A stretch of 64,000 nucleotides of DNA from positions 62,001 through 126,000 of the forward strand of contig CAJNAR010000181.1 of NCBI GenBank assembly GCA_905220665.1. The letters run 5' to 3'. The notes below the pieces were generated by a model, which ran no database searches, had not been told where the DNA came from, and worked only from the letters and a program-made list of their open reading frames with translations. Each line of letters starts with the position of its first letter. Position 1 is the stretch's first letter. This DNA comes from Albugo candida (taxonomy: Eukaryota; Oomycota; Peronosporomycetes; Albuginales; Albuginaceae). Below are positions 24,415-36,845 of this stretch, one piece after another. Made by a program: the position numbers and the translations under genes.

Positions 24415-25971
24415 TTAACCTGTATCCGGCCGAAATGCGTTGGAAACGCCGTTATTGGGGTTGCTTGCTGAAATTGATGCTGGCGTAGCTTCATCGTAAT
24501 TCATAAAATGTTGATTGTTCGAAAACTCCAAAAATAATGTGAATAGTAGGTGCAGGGATTCATAAATATTCTTATACATTGGGATATCGAGAATGGCACA
24601 TATAATGCGAACGTACTTCTCTAGTGAGAGATCCAGTGATGATGTAGGAAGTGATACTTTCGTCAGCAAATCTTCAAATTCTTCTGGCCACATCTGCATC
24701 AGCATCTCTACGTCTGGCATCGTCTTCGTATAATGAACTTGCGGAGAAGGTTCGGTTCGATGCAAATCCGTGATGCTCTTTATCCACCGATCAATCTCCA
24801 AGGTTGATTTTTCAGCATTCTCAATACTGCGAACAATCACATCGCCGTGTTTTTTCTTGGACGCGGCCCGAAGTTGCAAATCCAAAACCGTCGCATCCGA
24901 CGGATTCAACCTCGGCTCATCGAGCAACTTGAGGCCAAGGTTATCTGGTTCCCCATCCGGACGAGGAATCTTGAGAAATGGGTCCATTTCACCCACGGCG
25001 GGAATGTATGCCGGTATGAAACATTTTAGCTGCGCCTCAAGCTCGATTTCTTGTAGTTTATTCCAACCTATGTACTGAAATAGTTCCCGTACTTCTGCTG
25101 AAACTTTGAGATGTGCAAAATTAGATTCTTTATATTCTAACCATCAAACAAAGCCGCTAGCTTGGCTGTATTGCCTTCTGTTGTTGAGTTCGGTTTATCA
25201 GTGTCGGAAGGTTCCTCCACATTTTCTTCATCACTTTCAGACTCAATGGAGAAAGATTTAGACGAGGAAGATGCCGATTCTTGTACTGTGCTTTTCACCT
25301 GAGGAGAAGGTCTGCTAGTCGATTCCAAATGTTGTTCAACAAATGAATCTTTCAGAGTAGCAGTCTGCGTCTTTTCCGAAGATATTGCCTTTTCTTTCAA
25401 TCCTTTACTGTCCGACATGGCGGGCTTCGGCTCTCGAGCAATAATTCCCAATTTATCCGAATCTTCTGCCGAATTGAGAGTATTATCGGGAAAAACTTGA
25501 CGTTTGTGACTCGGCACGTTCACTGCTTAATCGCTCAGCATAACCTCTTCATCAGATAATTTTTTTTATGTAAGCGCTTACCATTTCATCAGCAGAATAA
25601 ATTGGCATTCGATCAGATGGCTGTAGCTCTCGATACGGACTATTATGATCTTGAAAGCTTCCGGATAGGTCCAAGGCTTCATCAAAGGGTTGATTTTTGA
25701 CTATTTTCGTGCTTTTCGGCTCCAATATAGTATCGCTTTCTCCCGATTCAGAACTGGATTCACTCAGCTCCATTTCTTCGTCGAAAGGCTGGTTGTATAA
25801 GGCTTTATTGCCCTTGAATTTGATGGCTGTACCGGTCGCGCTGCTTTCTTCCCTTTCGACTTCGCTTTGTTCAGACTCGGAAATCTCGTCTTCGCTTTCG
25901 GATGCATCGCTATAGGATATATTATCATCGCTTTCAGTGTCTTTGAATCTATTACGCGTAGCTTTTCTCAT
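24415..25971 (-). pseudogene. IFT46: IFT46 pseudogene (left copy)
   Basis: This is a near-identical copy of the intact IFT46 at 52,469-54,058, but broken. Compared with the intact copy it has a frameshift plus a small deletion around 25,555, where one PFDEE-type repeat is lost. It also has an in-frame stop in the next acidic segment (around 25,527) and a one-base deletion near 25,138, at the start of the conserved IFT46 domain. A further segment has an internal deletion of about 18 codons or less near 25,600. The conserved C-terminal domain (GEMDPFLKIPRPDGEPDN to LHLLFTLFLEFSNNQHF) remains open but cannot be reached from the normal start. High identity outside the lesions means the loss is recent or the copy was recently homogenised. 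Confidence 0.9.
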
Positions 25972-26098
25972 CTACTAGTGCTGTCTACTTGGTAGTGGCG
26001 CGACTTAGATTATGACCTCTCAAGATCGGGCTCAGCCTGCGTGTTGACGAAGCAGCTCCGACCAGACTCAGGTCTCTTAAGAAACATTTTATATGGTA

Positions 26099-27030
26099 AA
26101 AGTTTTAACCGCCGAATCGTCACGTTTCTTCCCAAGCTTTTCTATAGTTTATCAGAATAACCAAATTACTTTTGCACTTAGAATACTGGCTCCATAAACT
26201 GACTGAGCTGAGAGCGATGCTGTTTAATCACGATCTACGCGACAACATGATATCAGAAAGTGCTCCTATCCAGCACATTGGTTGCATGCTTCTACTCATG
26301 TAAGTTCTCATATCTCAATATGTGCGCATCCAGAAAAAAGCCAATTTCTATCTCAAAAGAAGTCTAGCGCTATACATGTTATCTGGTGCTAATGGGAATT
26401 TATTTCATGAGTCTATTTTCTTCCTCACCACCCTTTTGTGGTATATCAAGATGTATCCTGTTCAATTATCGATGTACCTTATCTCGTGCACCACTTCCAT
26501 ACGCTGTTAATTGCGCGCATGTCAGGGGTCACTACTTGTCTAGCTTGATGTTGTTTTGTATCGCCTCTATCATCGATGATCATAGACTAAGGTCTCAAAA
26601 CTGCAATTATCGAGAAAGTGATAGTTGTGATAGACATTATCATAGTCTAAGATTTTGAGACGTTCCTAGTCGAGGAGTATCTGGCTACGGCAGAAGATTA
26701 GGTGGTAAAAGTTGATGTTGGATTGGAGAGTTTGGTAGAAGCAGCATGCATCAGGCAACTGCCTACTTGATATGGTATTCTGGCTGTTTGCAGCCAGAAT
26801 TTGAAAGAAGACGAATACACCGGCAACTACGTCGAAAGAAACAATACTGGATTGCTTTACTTGTCAAATTCAAAAATGCACTGGTTTATAAATCTAAGTT
26901 TGAGGAGGTTTGTACATTCGGGTCCAGTATGGTGAAAGAGGGGTATGCATAATCAGCTTTTTTATAACCCCTACAAGACTCAGTATGATATGCTTCGTTT
27001 GTACAAGGTACACTGAAGGTTTCTCAGCAA
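26099..27030. other. Spacer right of the left duplicated block
   Basis: No gene is recognised. Near 26,588-26,660 two related blocks (CATAGACTAAGGTCTCAAAAC and CATAGTCTAAGATTTTGAGAC are 21-mers given here only by their first and last bases CATAG..AAAAC and CATAG..GAGAC) form an imperfect direct and inverted repeat. Confidence 0.4.
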
Positions 27031-27035
27031 TATCT

Positions 27036-27390
27036 TTCCTCCCCTTGCGTACCTGCCTTTTCTTGTCCGTTCACTTTCTCCGCAGCAAAAAAGCCAAAAC
27101 CAACCATGTACCCTTCTGTAGCTATCTCCATTAATTGGATATCAGTACTATCTCTTAGTTCTACGGTGTAATTTGAGTCATCGTGCTGTAGTTTCAAGTC
27201 AGGTACTAATTTGTGTACCTCTAGCATCTCCTCACAAGTGTCATAACTATGGCCAAATCGAATAGCGCTTTGATGCATTGTAACTAAGGCCTTACAAACA
27301 TTAATGATGCTATATCGATATGGTTCTTTCGCTTGTACCTCTGACTCCTGTATAAGCGCTAGGTACGATGAAGAATTTTATAGTCAATGC
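27036..27390 (-). CDS. Hypothetical coding fragment
   Basis: A minus-strand frame stays open from about 27,390 to a stop at 27,024. It reads as a plausible folded protein with mixed helix and strand character (for example YRYSIINVCKALVTMHQSA, then CEEMLEVHKLVPDLKLQHDD). Upstream it is bounded by a stop, next to a possible splice acceptor. I recognise no family. It lies 70 bp left of the gypsy insertion site, so it may be the surviving 3' part of a gene cut by that element. Confidence 0.3.
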
Positions 27391-27461
27391 AGTTGTTGCG
27401 TGCTTTTCTAGACTCAATTAATTAGTGTTTCGCAAAACAATCCTGAGTCTATGTAGAGGCA

Positions 27462-27665
27462 TGTTGTGAATTAGAAGGGCGCTCACATTCCTGAAAACCT
27501 CTGCTCCGGTAGTTACGAAACAGCCACCCCCTCAAGCGCCGGTAGTTACGAAGAAACTAATTCTAGGAGTCACATAGGGGTGCCAAAGATCATAGCATGC
27601 AATTTTAATTTCTTTGATAAAATTCTCAAACTTGCCTCCAGGCGCACGGATCCGCCAAAAAGTAT
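27462..27665 (+). repeat. gypsy 5' LTR
   Basis: Begins TGTTGTGAATTAG and matches the 3' LTR at about 45,528-45,723 with substitutions and small indels. Its 3' limit is approximate. Confidence 0.75.
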
Positions 27666-30600
27666 ACTTTTGGTATAGCAATCAAGTCAAGCATAGCCGG
27701 TATCTCAACGCAAGAAGATGTCGACTTTTCGGATGGCTGATGAAGACGTCGAGATGACGCCCGCTTACATCACAGCACCGGAGCATATCACGGCGCCAAG
27801 ACTAATTAACTGGAACCAGTTATGGCTAATCCGCTGACTTCACCAGCGGAGTGGTATGAGTGACCTCTTCGCTAGAGCTTCTCTGGAACAGGAGAGCAGT
27901 ATGACACCATCGCAGTGACTATAAAAGGCTTTATCGATGCGGGAATGCTCAACAACATGGCGCTCTATGTCCTATTTAGGGATTTGGAGACGCCTACCGA
28001 CTCCGACATTTTGCAAGAGATCAATCGGCGTTGCATCACACTGAAGAATAATCATCTCCCGGACTTTGAGGCTTTTTACGCCGAGAAGCTGCGAATGGAC
28101 CTCAAAGAAGACGACGTTGAAGCCCGGTTCTGGAAGTATTTCGCCTGTTTCAACAAGATCTTGAGCAAATATGGGCTCCAACATGTTTGATGGTACACAC
28201 CAAGGCCAAAGGTCACGATGCGATAGTGCAGACAACGGACAGGACAAAGATCCTGATTGATAACCTCGCTCCCACAACGCTGAGGCGACTGGTTGCCCTC
28301 GAGTATTACAAGGCCAAGGCTAATGAAAAATCTCTATGTAATCTGATTCTGGAACGTGCTCGTGAGCAACAGCATTACTTCCTGATGACAAAAGACGATA
28401 AAGTAAAGCATACTACACAAAGAAAACCACCATCAGTAGTAATTCTCATTTCCAGAATGTTATGGGTTCCATGAAAGGCAACGACACGTCTCGACCATCA
28501 AGGCAGCTCCCAATAAAACAGCAGCTTCCCCACCACACCGCGATGACTTTCTGGTATGAAAAGGGTCCACTGGGTGTCTGAGTGTCCAACTGCATCCAGC
28601 GCACATAAGGATGAAGTCAAAGGAGCCATGCGAGAGCGCATGGCAGCACGTACTTCAGCAAAGCAAACCACACTCTCTTTGAACCAAGAATCAAAGCTAT
28701 CAGCGGTCCTAGAGGGTAATTGGGAGGTCCCCCTGTGCGCTGACTCGGGTTCAAATGTACCCATCATTCCAGCAGTCTTTTTCTTGGCCTTTCACCCGAC
28801 ACGCACGTGACGACCAACCTCCGTTACCCTGTTAGTGTGGAGTTGGCTTGTGGTGCCACGTTTGTCTACCTCGAGCGAGTGATATTGGACGTCCAAGTAC
28901 GTATTGCTGCAGAAGCGGCCAACATCAGGGGTGCTGGCTGTCTCATCCTGTACGAAGAAGAAGACCAATTTATTCTTGGCAAAGATACTCTCAGCAGTCT
29001 TGGTATCGGCGGAGGATCCATTATCGCTAATCTAGAAGAGGGACCAGCCACCGATCCAGACGGTGATGATCTTACCACCAATAGTGCTGCTGAAGTTGGT
29101 CTCGAAGTCGATTCAGACATCCTAAATCTTCTGTCTTCAATGGAGAACACAGCACTGCTGGAAGAGTGTAAGGATTGTGGACTCGCGCATGAATTATATG
29201 AACTCCCCGTCCAACACAGAGTTATTTGGTGGAACCAGCTGGTCCATGATCCACCTGCAACGGTTGAGCCCCTCTTTGGTGAAGTTCCAGGTCGACGCTT
29301 ACCCTGTAACTTCCAAGACAAGACCGTATCTAAAGCAACAAAGTGATTATCTGCGTTCCTACTTCGCCAAGCTATAGCGGCTGGGTTTCGTTCACCGCAA
29401 CAATCACAGCCACTGATCCTCGCCTGCATTAACAGTTTGCAAGGGCCTCAACAGATGAATCTCGCACTACAGTTGATTACTCTCGAGTCAACAGTCTTGT
29501 GATTCCTCTGACTGGAGCCATGCCAGATATGAAGGCAGCGACCGCTCGCCTCTCAGGATCAAAGTATTATGCTCACTTTGACAGTTTAATAGGCTTTTGG
29601 CAGCTCGCACTGCATCCGGACTGCCAGAAGCAGTTCTCAATAGTTGCTTAGGAAGCGTGTACACCCCGACCCGTATGCCGCGGGGAGCTACTGACTCTGC
29701 AATTCATTAGCAGAACCAGATGCACACGGTGTATTCTCCATTGTTGCATGACAACTTACTGTCCCAAGTTTATGATATTATCGTCTTCGCCCAAACTAGA
29801 AACAAATTTGTCGACAAGATTCGTCACTTCTATGAAGTGACTGCGCAGTATGGCCTGGAGATAAGTGTCACGAAGAGTCTACTCTTATGCCGAGAGGTAC
29901 TGTGGCGCTGCAAGGTCTTAAGTGGAACAGGTGTACGAAATGATCCCGCTCGACTTGCCGCATTTACATCCCTTCCGGCTCCCAGTAATGCAGCTGATCT
30001 GCAACGTCTACTGTGCCAGTAACTGGCTATATGATTCGGTCATAGAATTTTCTCGCACTGCAGTACCGCTCTACGACAAACTCGACGCTGTATTTTAGAA
30101 AACGAGTCACGCTAAACGTATTGCAGCCGGTATATCATTGACTTGGACATCTAATGAACTTGACGCATTCAATGCTTTCCTCGTTACCCTTCAGTCGCTC
30201 AGCTTTCGTTCCCACAAGATCAGGCAACCTTCTGTGCTCTTACTGACGCCTCCAAGTGTGGATGGGCTCTCATTGCTACTCAAGTTCGTATGTCCGGGAA
30301 GACAACCGAGTTGAAGAACAAGCCTCTGAGTTGCTTGCATGTATTGGTAGCATTTTCCGTGGAAGACAGATCAACTGGTTAGTCACGGAAAAAGAAGGAT
30401 ACTCGATCATTGAAGCATGTATTAAACTCGAGGTTCTGCTGGCTCGATTCCGTTGATTTCGTCTATTTTTCGATCACGCAAACTTGATTCAGATATTTTT
30501 GCCGGCTCAGTCCGTAAGCGTCACATCTGTGGAAAGATGCAGCGCTGGGCTCTCAATCTAGTGCCCTACCGATATGAGATTGAACATCTCAGCGGTGAGC

Positions 30601-32010
30601 GTCATGTGTTCGCTGGCATTGTTTCTCGCTGAATTGCCCCAGCCCAGCCTGTGGATGCCGCTGCCTATGCTATGCGTTTGCGCAGTAATCATAGCTCTTA
30701 ACACTCCGCCCGCTCCAATCACCGTTGTTTGTCTCCCAGTCGATCAAGGAGATCGTCACGCATCAGCTGCATTCGTCAAGCCACCCAGGTTCCCTTCCTG
30801 CAGATGGATCGCCCATCCTAGTAGCGGAGAAAGTATGGCTACCTCCGGACGCAGATCAGCTCATCATGCGTGTATCCATGGTTGCGCACTGTAGTGTGCG
30901 TGGACACCACGGCGTTCGCGCAATGGTCAACATTATCAAGCGAGAGTTCATGGTCGACAACCTCCAGCGCAAGGTGGAAGCATTTGTAAAGCATTGTTTG
31001 CTTTATCGACATGTCAAGGGTCAGTTGATCGTGCAGCGAGATTGGTCGGCAGCTGATGGCGCGACCAAGTGCAATGAAACCCTTCTCATTTACTATCTCT
31101 ACCATGGGCGATAGCATCTCAGGTTCTAAATATTGCCTAGTACTTAAGGATGCATTCAGCCACTTCTGTAAGCTAATTGCTTCCGTTACTGCAAGTGCCC
31201 GGGTTGTAGTTGGCGCAATTATGAGTTGGTATATTGTGACTGCTAAACTAGGTATGACGCACAATCTATCTCCGGTCTACGTGCCTTAGCTTAATGAAGC
31301 TGTCGAGCGCGTGAATCGCGACGTTTTACAGGTTGCACGTGCGATGTTGCTTGAAGTTCAGCTCGATGTGCGCAATTGGTACATTATACTTCCGGTGATT
31401 CAGTCCTGTGTCAACCATTCCCCCGTCGAGAGCCTGGGTGACAAGTGCTCGATGAAGATCTTCACAGTTCTACCAACGCCGCCTTTGCTGTCCTCTTTTA
31501 TCGCTTTCGATGGAGACAGCACAACCGCTATCACAGTAAATACTGACTCGGTAGCGCAGCAGTTAAAGCAAATTACGATTCGTCTACAACAGATGCACAA
31601 GTTTGTGGAATCTAGCAAGCTTGACCGTCAGCAAGATGCTCGCGATGCACCACACGACGCTGCTGCCAACCTTAAAGTGGACGATTCCGTGTTGTGGTCG
31701 CGCGTTGAACTTCATTTGTCGGACTCCAAGCTGAAAGGCCGTTGTTCGGCCCCTTTGTAGTCACTGGAATTGAGGAGCAAATTGAGAATTTCATCAATGA
31801 AGCTTTAAATGACGTGCGTGGATCTTGACTTCAGCTTTATTCAGAAACTGCACTCGAAGTCACAGAGGAACTACGTGAAAAAAACAATTTTACGCAGCGA
31901 TTGGTACTCGGTGCTCGTGAGATTTGTGACCTACGCTACAATATGATTTGGCATCTGCATGGGAGCTAAAGGTCGCCTGGGCTGGGCTTGAAGATGCTGA
32001 GGCGTCGTGG

Positions 32011-32164
32011 TGTTATTCACTAGCACTAGTTCAGTATCAAGTAAATGAAAAACGCAGTTTATTTCGAGCTTATGGTCTCTGCATTTCCACGCATGTCTGT
32101 TGCCTCCGCCCGTTCTTAGGGTCGCGTTGAGCCCTTTCACCTCACCAGTCGCTTCCTTTCAACA
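32011..32164 (-). repeat. copia-4 3' LTR
   Basis: A 154-bp LTR that is the partner of 45,242-45,395. The long shared blocks include CTAGCACTAGTTCAGTAT and TTATGGTCTCTGCAT. The two LTRs differ at roughly a dozen or more positions, so the insertion is not recent. Confidence 0.9.
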
Positions 32165-34265
32165 CTTCTTCCCACGATAACCTTAGATCAGCGAGATTAT
32201 TTCGCGCAGCTCTTTCAACAGCGGCGAAGCGAATCTCTTGGTGAGAAGGTCAGCTCGCATAAAGCGCGACTCGCAATACACCATCTTGATTACCCTTTTT
32301 TTGCTGTAAACCTTGATGAACTTGATACGTACAGCGATGCGTTTTGCTCTTCCTGCGCTCTATTCATCTTATATTTGTTTAGAAGTCGCAGCTTGATTGT
32401 CCACATGCATCAGCATCGGCTTTGAAACGCGCACACAATTTCGCCAAGCAATTCGTTGATTCCTAGCGAGTCACTCGCCACCTGCGATGCAGCTACGAAT
32501 TCGGCCTTCATTGCAGAAAAACACCACGCTTACCTGTTTTCGACACGTCCAGCCGACAACCATCCATTTGCGCACAGAACCCTTCCACTTGTCGATTTTC
32601 AATCCGCGAGGTCTGCCGCGTCATCCACGTCGCTGTATCCTCTTGGAACGACTTCTTGTGCACCATTGGCTCCAAGTGTTCCGTCCAATTTAAACTTCAG
32701 GTCGACGACTCCCTCCAAGTACCTTCTTGCCCACCTCCACTAGCGATCCCTCGGCGCATGCGCTCGCGGGCTGGCACGGTGCACAGCTAATGCAATGTCC
32801 ATCCTTGTGTATCGAGAGAACCACAGTAGGCTTCCAATGACCGATTGACAAATCTTCACAGTCGGCCGTTCTGGTGTATCATCACCGTCACCTGGCAGTA
32901 AATTGCTCTCTTCTGAGTGCAGAATTAGCTTGACCCTGACATGGTCCAGCCAGCACTTCGCGAATGCACTGCGTCTGCTCTAGTAGATACCCATTGTCGT
33001 TGGCATCAGTCAGACCAATACCCAAAAACTTGGTCACTTCACCGAGATCCTTTACCTCAAGTACCTTGATGTCACTGAAGAATTGGTTTACGTCGCGGAT
33101 CTTTTAGCAATTAGCTAAAGGTCGTTCAGGTAGACGCCCACCATCCCGATCCTTGTTGCATCACCTTTTGAGTATAAGCAACTGTCAGTGTGGCACTGTA
33201 CAAATCTAAGCTTCCCAGAAGTGTTATCATGTAGCATTTGTGCCTACAATCATCCAGTCTGCTTCAGACCGTACAGAATTTTTCTAAGCTTCAGCGCTAG
33301 CATGATCTTATCACTTGTGCCCAAGATCTTCAACTCGTCCTCTGCTAACTCCATTCCCTGCGGCACGTGAAGCACGATCTCTATGCCTTCTTCTTTATCT
33401 GCTTTAACATAATCATTAGTAACATTACCGTGTCGAGAAGGCACTTCCCCCCATACTCGCGCCAATGCCGGCACTACTTCTGCTGTCGTTATTTCCATCC
33501 CGGCACTGACAGTCATGGTGCAATTCACACCATGTGACTGCTCGTTTCCGCAGGCCAGGAGTGTCGCCTTAAATCGCACCACCGTCCCATCTGCGTGTCT
33601 TTCAGTCTTAAAGACCCATTTGGATTGTAGAAGCTTCTCACCAGAACTTCGAAGTGTTACTTCCCACGTTTCATTTGACTTGAGCGATTCAATTTCGGAT
33701 CGCATTTCTTCGCGCCGTTGCGCAGCATTTTCAGAGCTTACCGCTTCCTTGTATGTATTTCGGATCTTCTACCAAGTAGACCATCCCAACTGGTGCATGT
33801 TTGGCGCCCATTTGACGTGTGGTCATACACGTTGCATCCGAATCCTTTGGGTGGACATCGTCCTTCTTCAACAGCGGTTTATTCGTGACATTCTTCCCTT
33901 TACCGAGTGCCCCGCGCCTATACGATCTCTTCGAAATGCCGATGCATCCCTTTCGCTTTGTAGCCTTCTCCCTTTCTTCCATAACTTGGCGTAAATCAGG
34001 ATCCTTTCTGCGTAGCTGCTTCTGCAATTGACAGTTTCCGTCAATGCCCATGGTCTCCACATTTTTTACATGCTGCGTCGTTATGACCAATTGCTCGCGA
34101 GATAGATATACCTTGAACCCTTTGGTCTCATCATGCTTCCCCACGATTATGCTGACCTCGGCGCGTGGTTTCCACGATTGCTTTCCTGGATCACGATATA
34201 CCGTACACGATCTCCCAAAAACCATGGCATCAGCAATACTGGGCTTCTTACCAGTCAGGACTTCC

Positions 34266-34282
34266 ACTGGAGGCCCACTTCA
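34266..34282. repeat. LINE target-site duplication, left
   Basis: ACTGGAGGCCCACTTCA, identical to 41,322-41,338 on the other side of the LINE. Confidence 0.93.
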
Positions 34283-34374
34283 CTTCTCAATTTGCCGAAT
34301 ACCAAGTAACCCGCTAATTTAGTACAAAACAACTCGAAAAAACTACTTTTTTCAACTCTTTCCTCTCGAAAGCA

Positions 34375-36845
34375 ATGGTTCAAGTCGACATATCGACACA
34401 ACCCAGGGTGCTAGCGTCCACTTGTAGTGGCGTGGCAACCATCATGAGTCACCCTTTTTTGGGTGATTGCATGATTGTTGATGAGTCATCACCCCTATGT
34501 GATGACGTGGAAAGTACCCCCACCCCCGATGTGACGGTACAGGGTAATACCGGTACCACCGGTGTAGGATGTGGTACCGGTGGTACAAGCGGTACTGTCG
34601 TTGCCCCGTCACAGGGTGACCAAAAGGCAACAGCAACTGCAAGTGTGGACGACACTAAAAGTCCCACTCTTGCTGACCTGATCAAGTCACAGGAGTCCTT
34701 GCGTAAGGACCAGCCAAGAGCTAGAGCGAAATTTCGCGTGGAGCTCCCAAAGCCGAAAGCCTCGGACATCGAGTCTATTATGCGATTGTATGCTGATGGA
34801 CAACATCCCGCGTGGTCGGTGTTGGCTGAAAAATTGGAGGCAGCGAAGCCTTTTAAGGTCTCCAAGGCCACCTTTCCCATGATTCTGGAAACAGGTCAAG
34901 CGTTGGTGCCTACACCAAACGGGAAAATCCTGTCTTCCCTTATGAAAGATCATGGGAATCCAGTATTCGAGAGTCTACTGGAGAGCAGAGCCATTGCTCA
35001 AGTATCAAAGATGCCTGGTGGCAATCTTCGAGTGATGGTTTCCACAGAGGATGCTTGTCAACAGCTGGAGTGCCAGCCGATAACCATCCTCGGGTCTCAA
35101 TACTTTTTTCGGGAGTACGATTCTCTCGAATCCAAATACTACCTGGATATATTTGGAGTGGGCGTGGAGGAAGAACGGATTCCGATTTTACGTTCCCTTC
35201 ACAGTCTAGGATGTCCAGTAGTCTTTGCTACTTTCCGCGAAACTGTTCCGTGCAAGGGTGTCGTGATGTCGACGTGGAGAGTGTACTTTAGTACTCCTAC
35301 GTGCCCTCCACAGCTGGTCCGCATCGGTAAAGTATGCGAACAAATTGCATACGAAAAGTTGCTTTACCCTGTGCGAGGGAAACACGCTCCTATCCCATCG
35401 GAACGACCACGTTTTGGTCAACGTGGTCCTTATTGCTTGGATTTGTGTGCTATATCAACCACGGTAGCACGGCAACAACAATCGAACAAGCAAAAGAAAA
35501 AGCAAAACCACATTCAAAATCAACCGCAACAACAACCAAAACAAACAAACGCGCCAACGAAGCTCGTGGTGGCACCACAAAAAGTAGTGAAGCCAGTTCT
35601 CAGTCAAGAATTGAAAGCGAGGAAACCTGACCGAAAGCTATCCGATCAAATCTCGTTGGAGCTCAACACTCCCCCCACTATCACACCACCAGGAGCACAA
35701 GCTTTATTGCAACACACACCTCCCATCCTCCAACTGACCAGTCCGTCATACTCACAACCACGGGTAGAGCGGGATGGGGATGTATCCATGAAGTTGGCAT
35801 GGACGAGTGGAAAACGTAATCGGGTGGAGCCGTTCGACCAAATGGTCTCCAAAGCACCACCTCTTGCGCTTCCAAAACTAGCGACGAGTAACTATTTTTC
35901 TGTACTCGCAACTATGGAGGTGGAGATCGAAGAATTAAAAGCGGTTGCCAATCCGGAGAATGGAAATCGCGTTCAAATCATCCCCGTGAAAGCACGGATG
36001 CCACAAGAGGTGGCCACCTCGAAAGAGGCGGCACACTTTTATCAGAAAAGGCACACAACAATCGAGAAATCGGAGCGACCAACCCGAGTTGGTGAAATAG
36101 GGGAGATAATGGAAATCGATTCCAAAAATGCCCTCCACTCCCTCCGACCAGACAAGCTGGTTCAAGCGGATGCTTGCATCCCTCATGTGCAGAAGCTAAT
36201 CCAGTTCTAAACAAATCCGGACAAAATCATCCGAGCGGCACTTGATCATCCGATCACGATGAATGGTGTGCTACTCGCATGTACGGAGTCGAACGATAAA
36301 GCTTTGGATGAAGTGGCGCATCTACTCATGATAAATCGCGTTTTCGCAACACACCATCTCGGCGAGGATGTTACGTTTGCGACGCGATGGAGTCGCCACG
36401 TTGGTGGCAAAGTTCCCTCCAAGCGATCTGTTTTGTTCGAGAAAGTAATGTCGTGGTGGACGTCAGTGCCGGACATCGTTATCGGTTGACTCGAGCAACG
36501 AAAGCACTCGCGCTGTTGGAACTTTTATATATGTGTACTGCTCCGACATTCTACACAAACGATCACTGGATCCAATATCTCACCGATGGACCAGTGATTT
36601 GGATTCCAGGTCACCATTGTCGTTTACTCCCAATCAATGTGCTAATATTGTTGTTACGCTCCGATGTGGGCATAAAATGTTGGTCTCAATGGTTTGGTGG
36701 TAAATGGCAAGGACTTCTCTGTGGCGATATCGGCGAGCTCTCTGTCAATCTCAGCTTTTTCCCAGAGGAACACACAACACTTCACCTCTCACAACAAGAT
36801 GGTGAAATGAGGTTGATTACTGGTCCACTTCAGCGTGAATGCTAA
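34375..36845 (+). pseudogene. LINE ORF1 (gag-like)
   Basis: A 611-codon open frame starting at 34,375 ends at a TAA at 36,208-36,210. Similar-looking coding potential continues to about 36,845 in shifted frames (36,259-36,489 and 36,387-36,845). The ancestral ORF1 therefore probably reached the start of ORF2 and is now broken by one stop and at least one frameshift. The N-terminal part is Gly/Thr-rich with a tandem GTGG-like run, and a middle part (about residues 120-360) looks globular. A Gln/Lys/Asn-rich low-complexity linker lies at about 365-400. No zinc knuckle is seen. ORF1 proteins of LINEs bind the element RNA; I assign the role by position only. Confidence 0.7.

Larger units (their letters stand above)
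19560..26098. repeat. Segmental duplication, left copy
   Basis: The order OTU (-), polygalacturonase (+), small secreted protein (+), IFT46 (-) is repeated about 28 kb downstream at about 48,060-54,184. The right boundary is sharp. Both copies share CAGGTCTCTTAAGAAACAT and then diverge at about 26,098 and 54,184. The left boundary lies somewhere within or beyond the OTU gene and fades because the second OTU copy is strongly decayed. Confidence 0.9.

Noticed and set aside
32456..32743. Plus-strand 95-codon frame
   Set aside because: It is the reverse strand of the copia-4 RNase H region.
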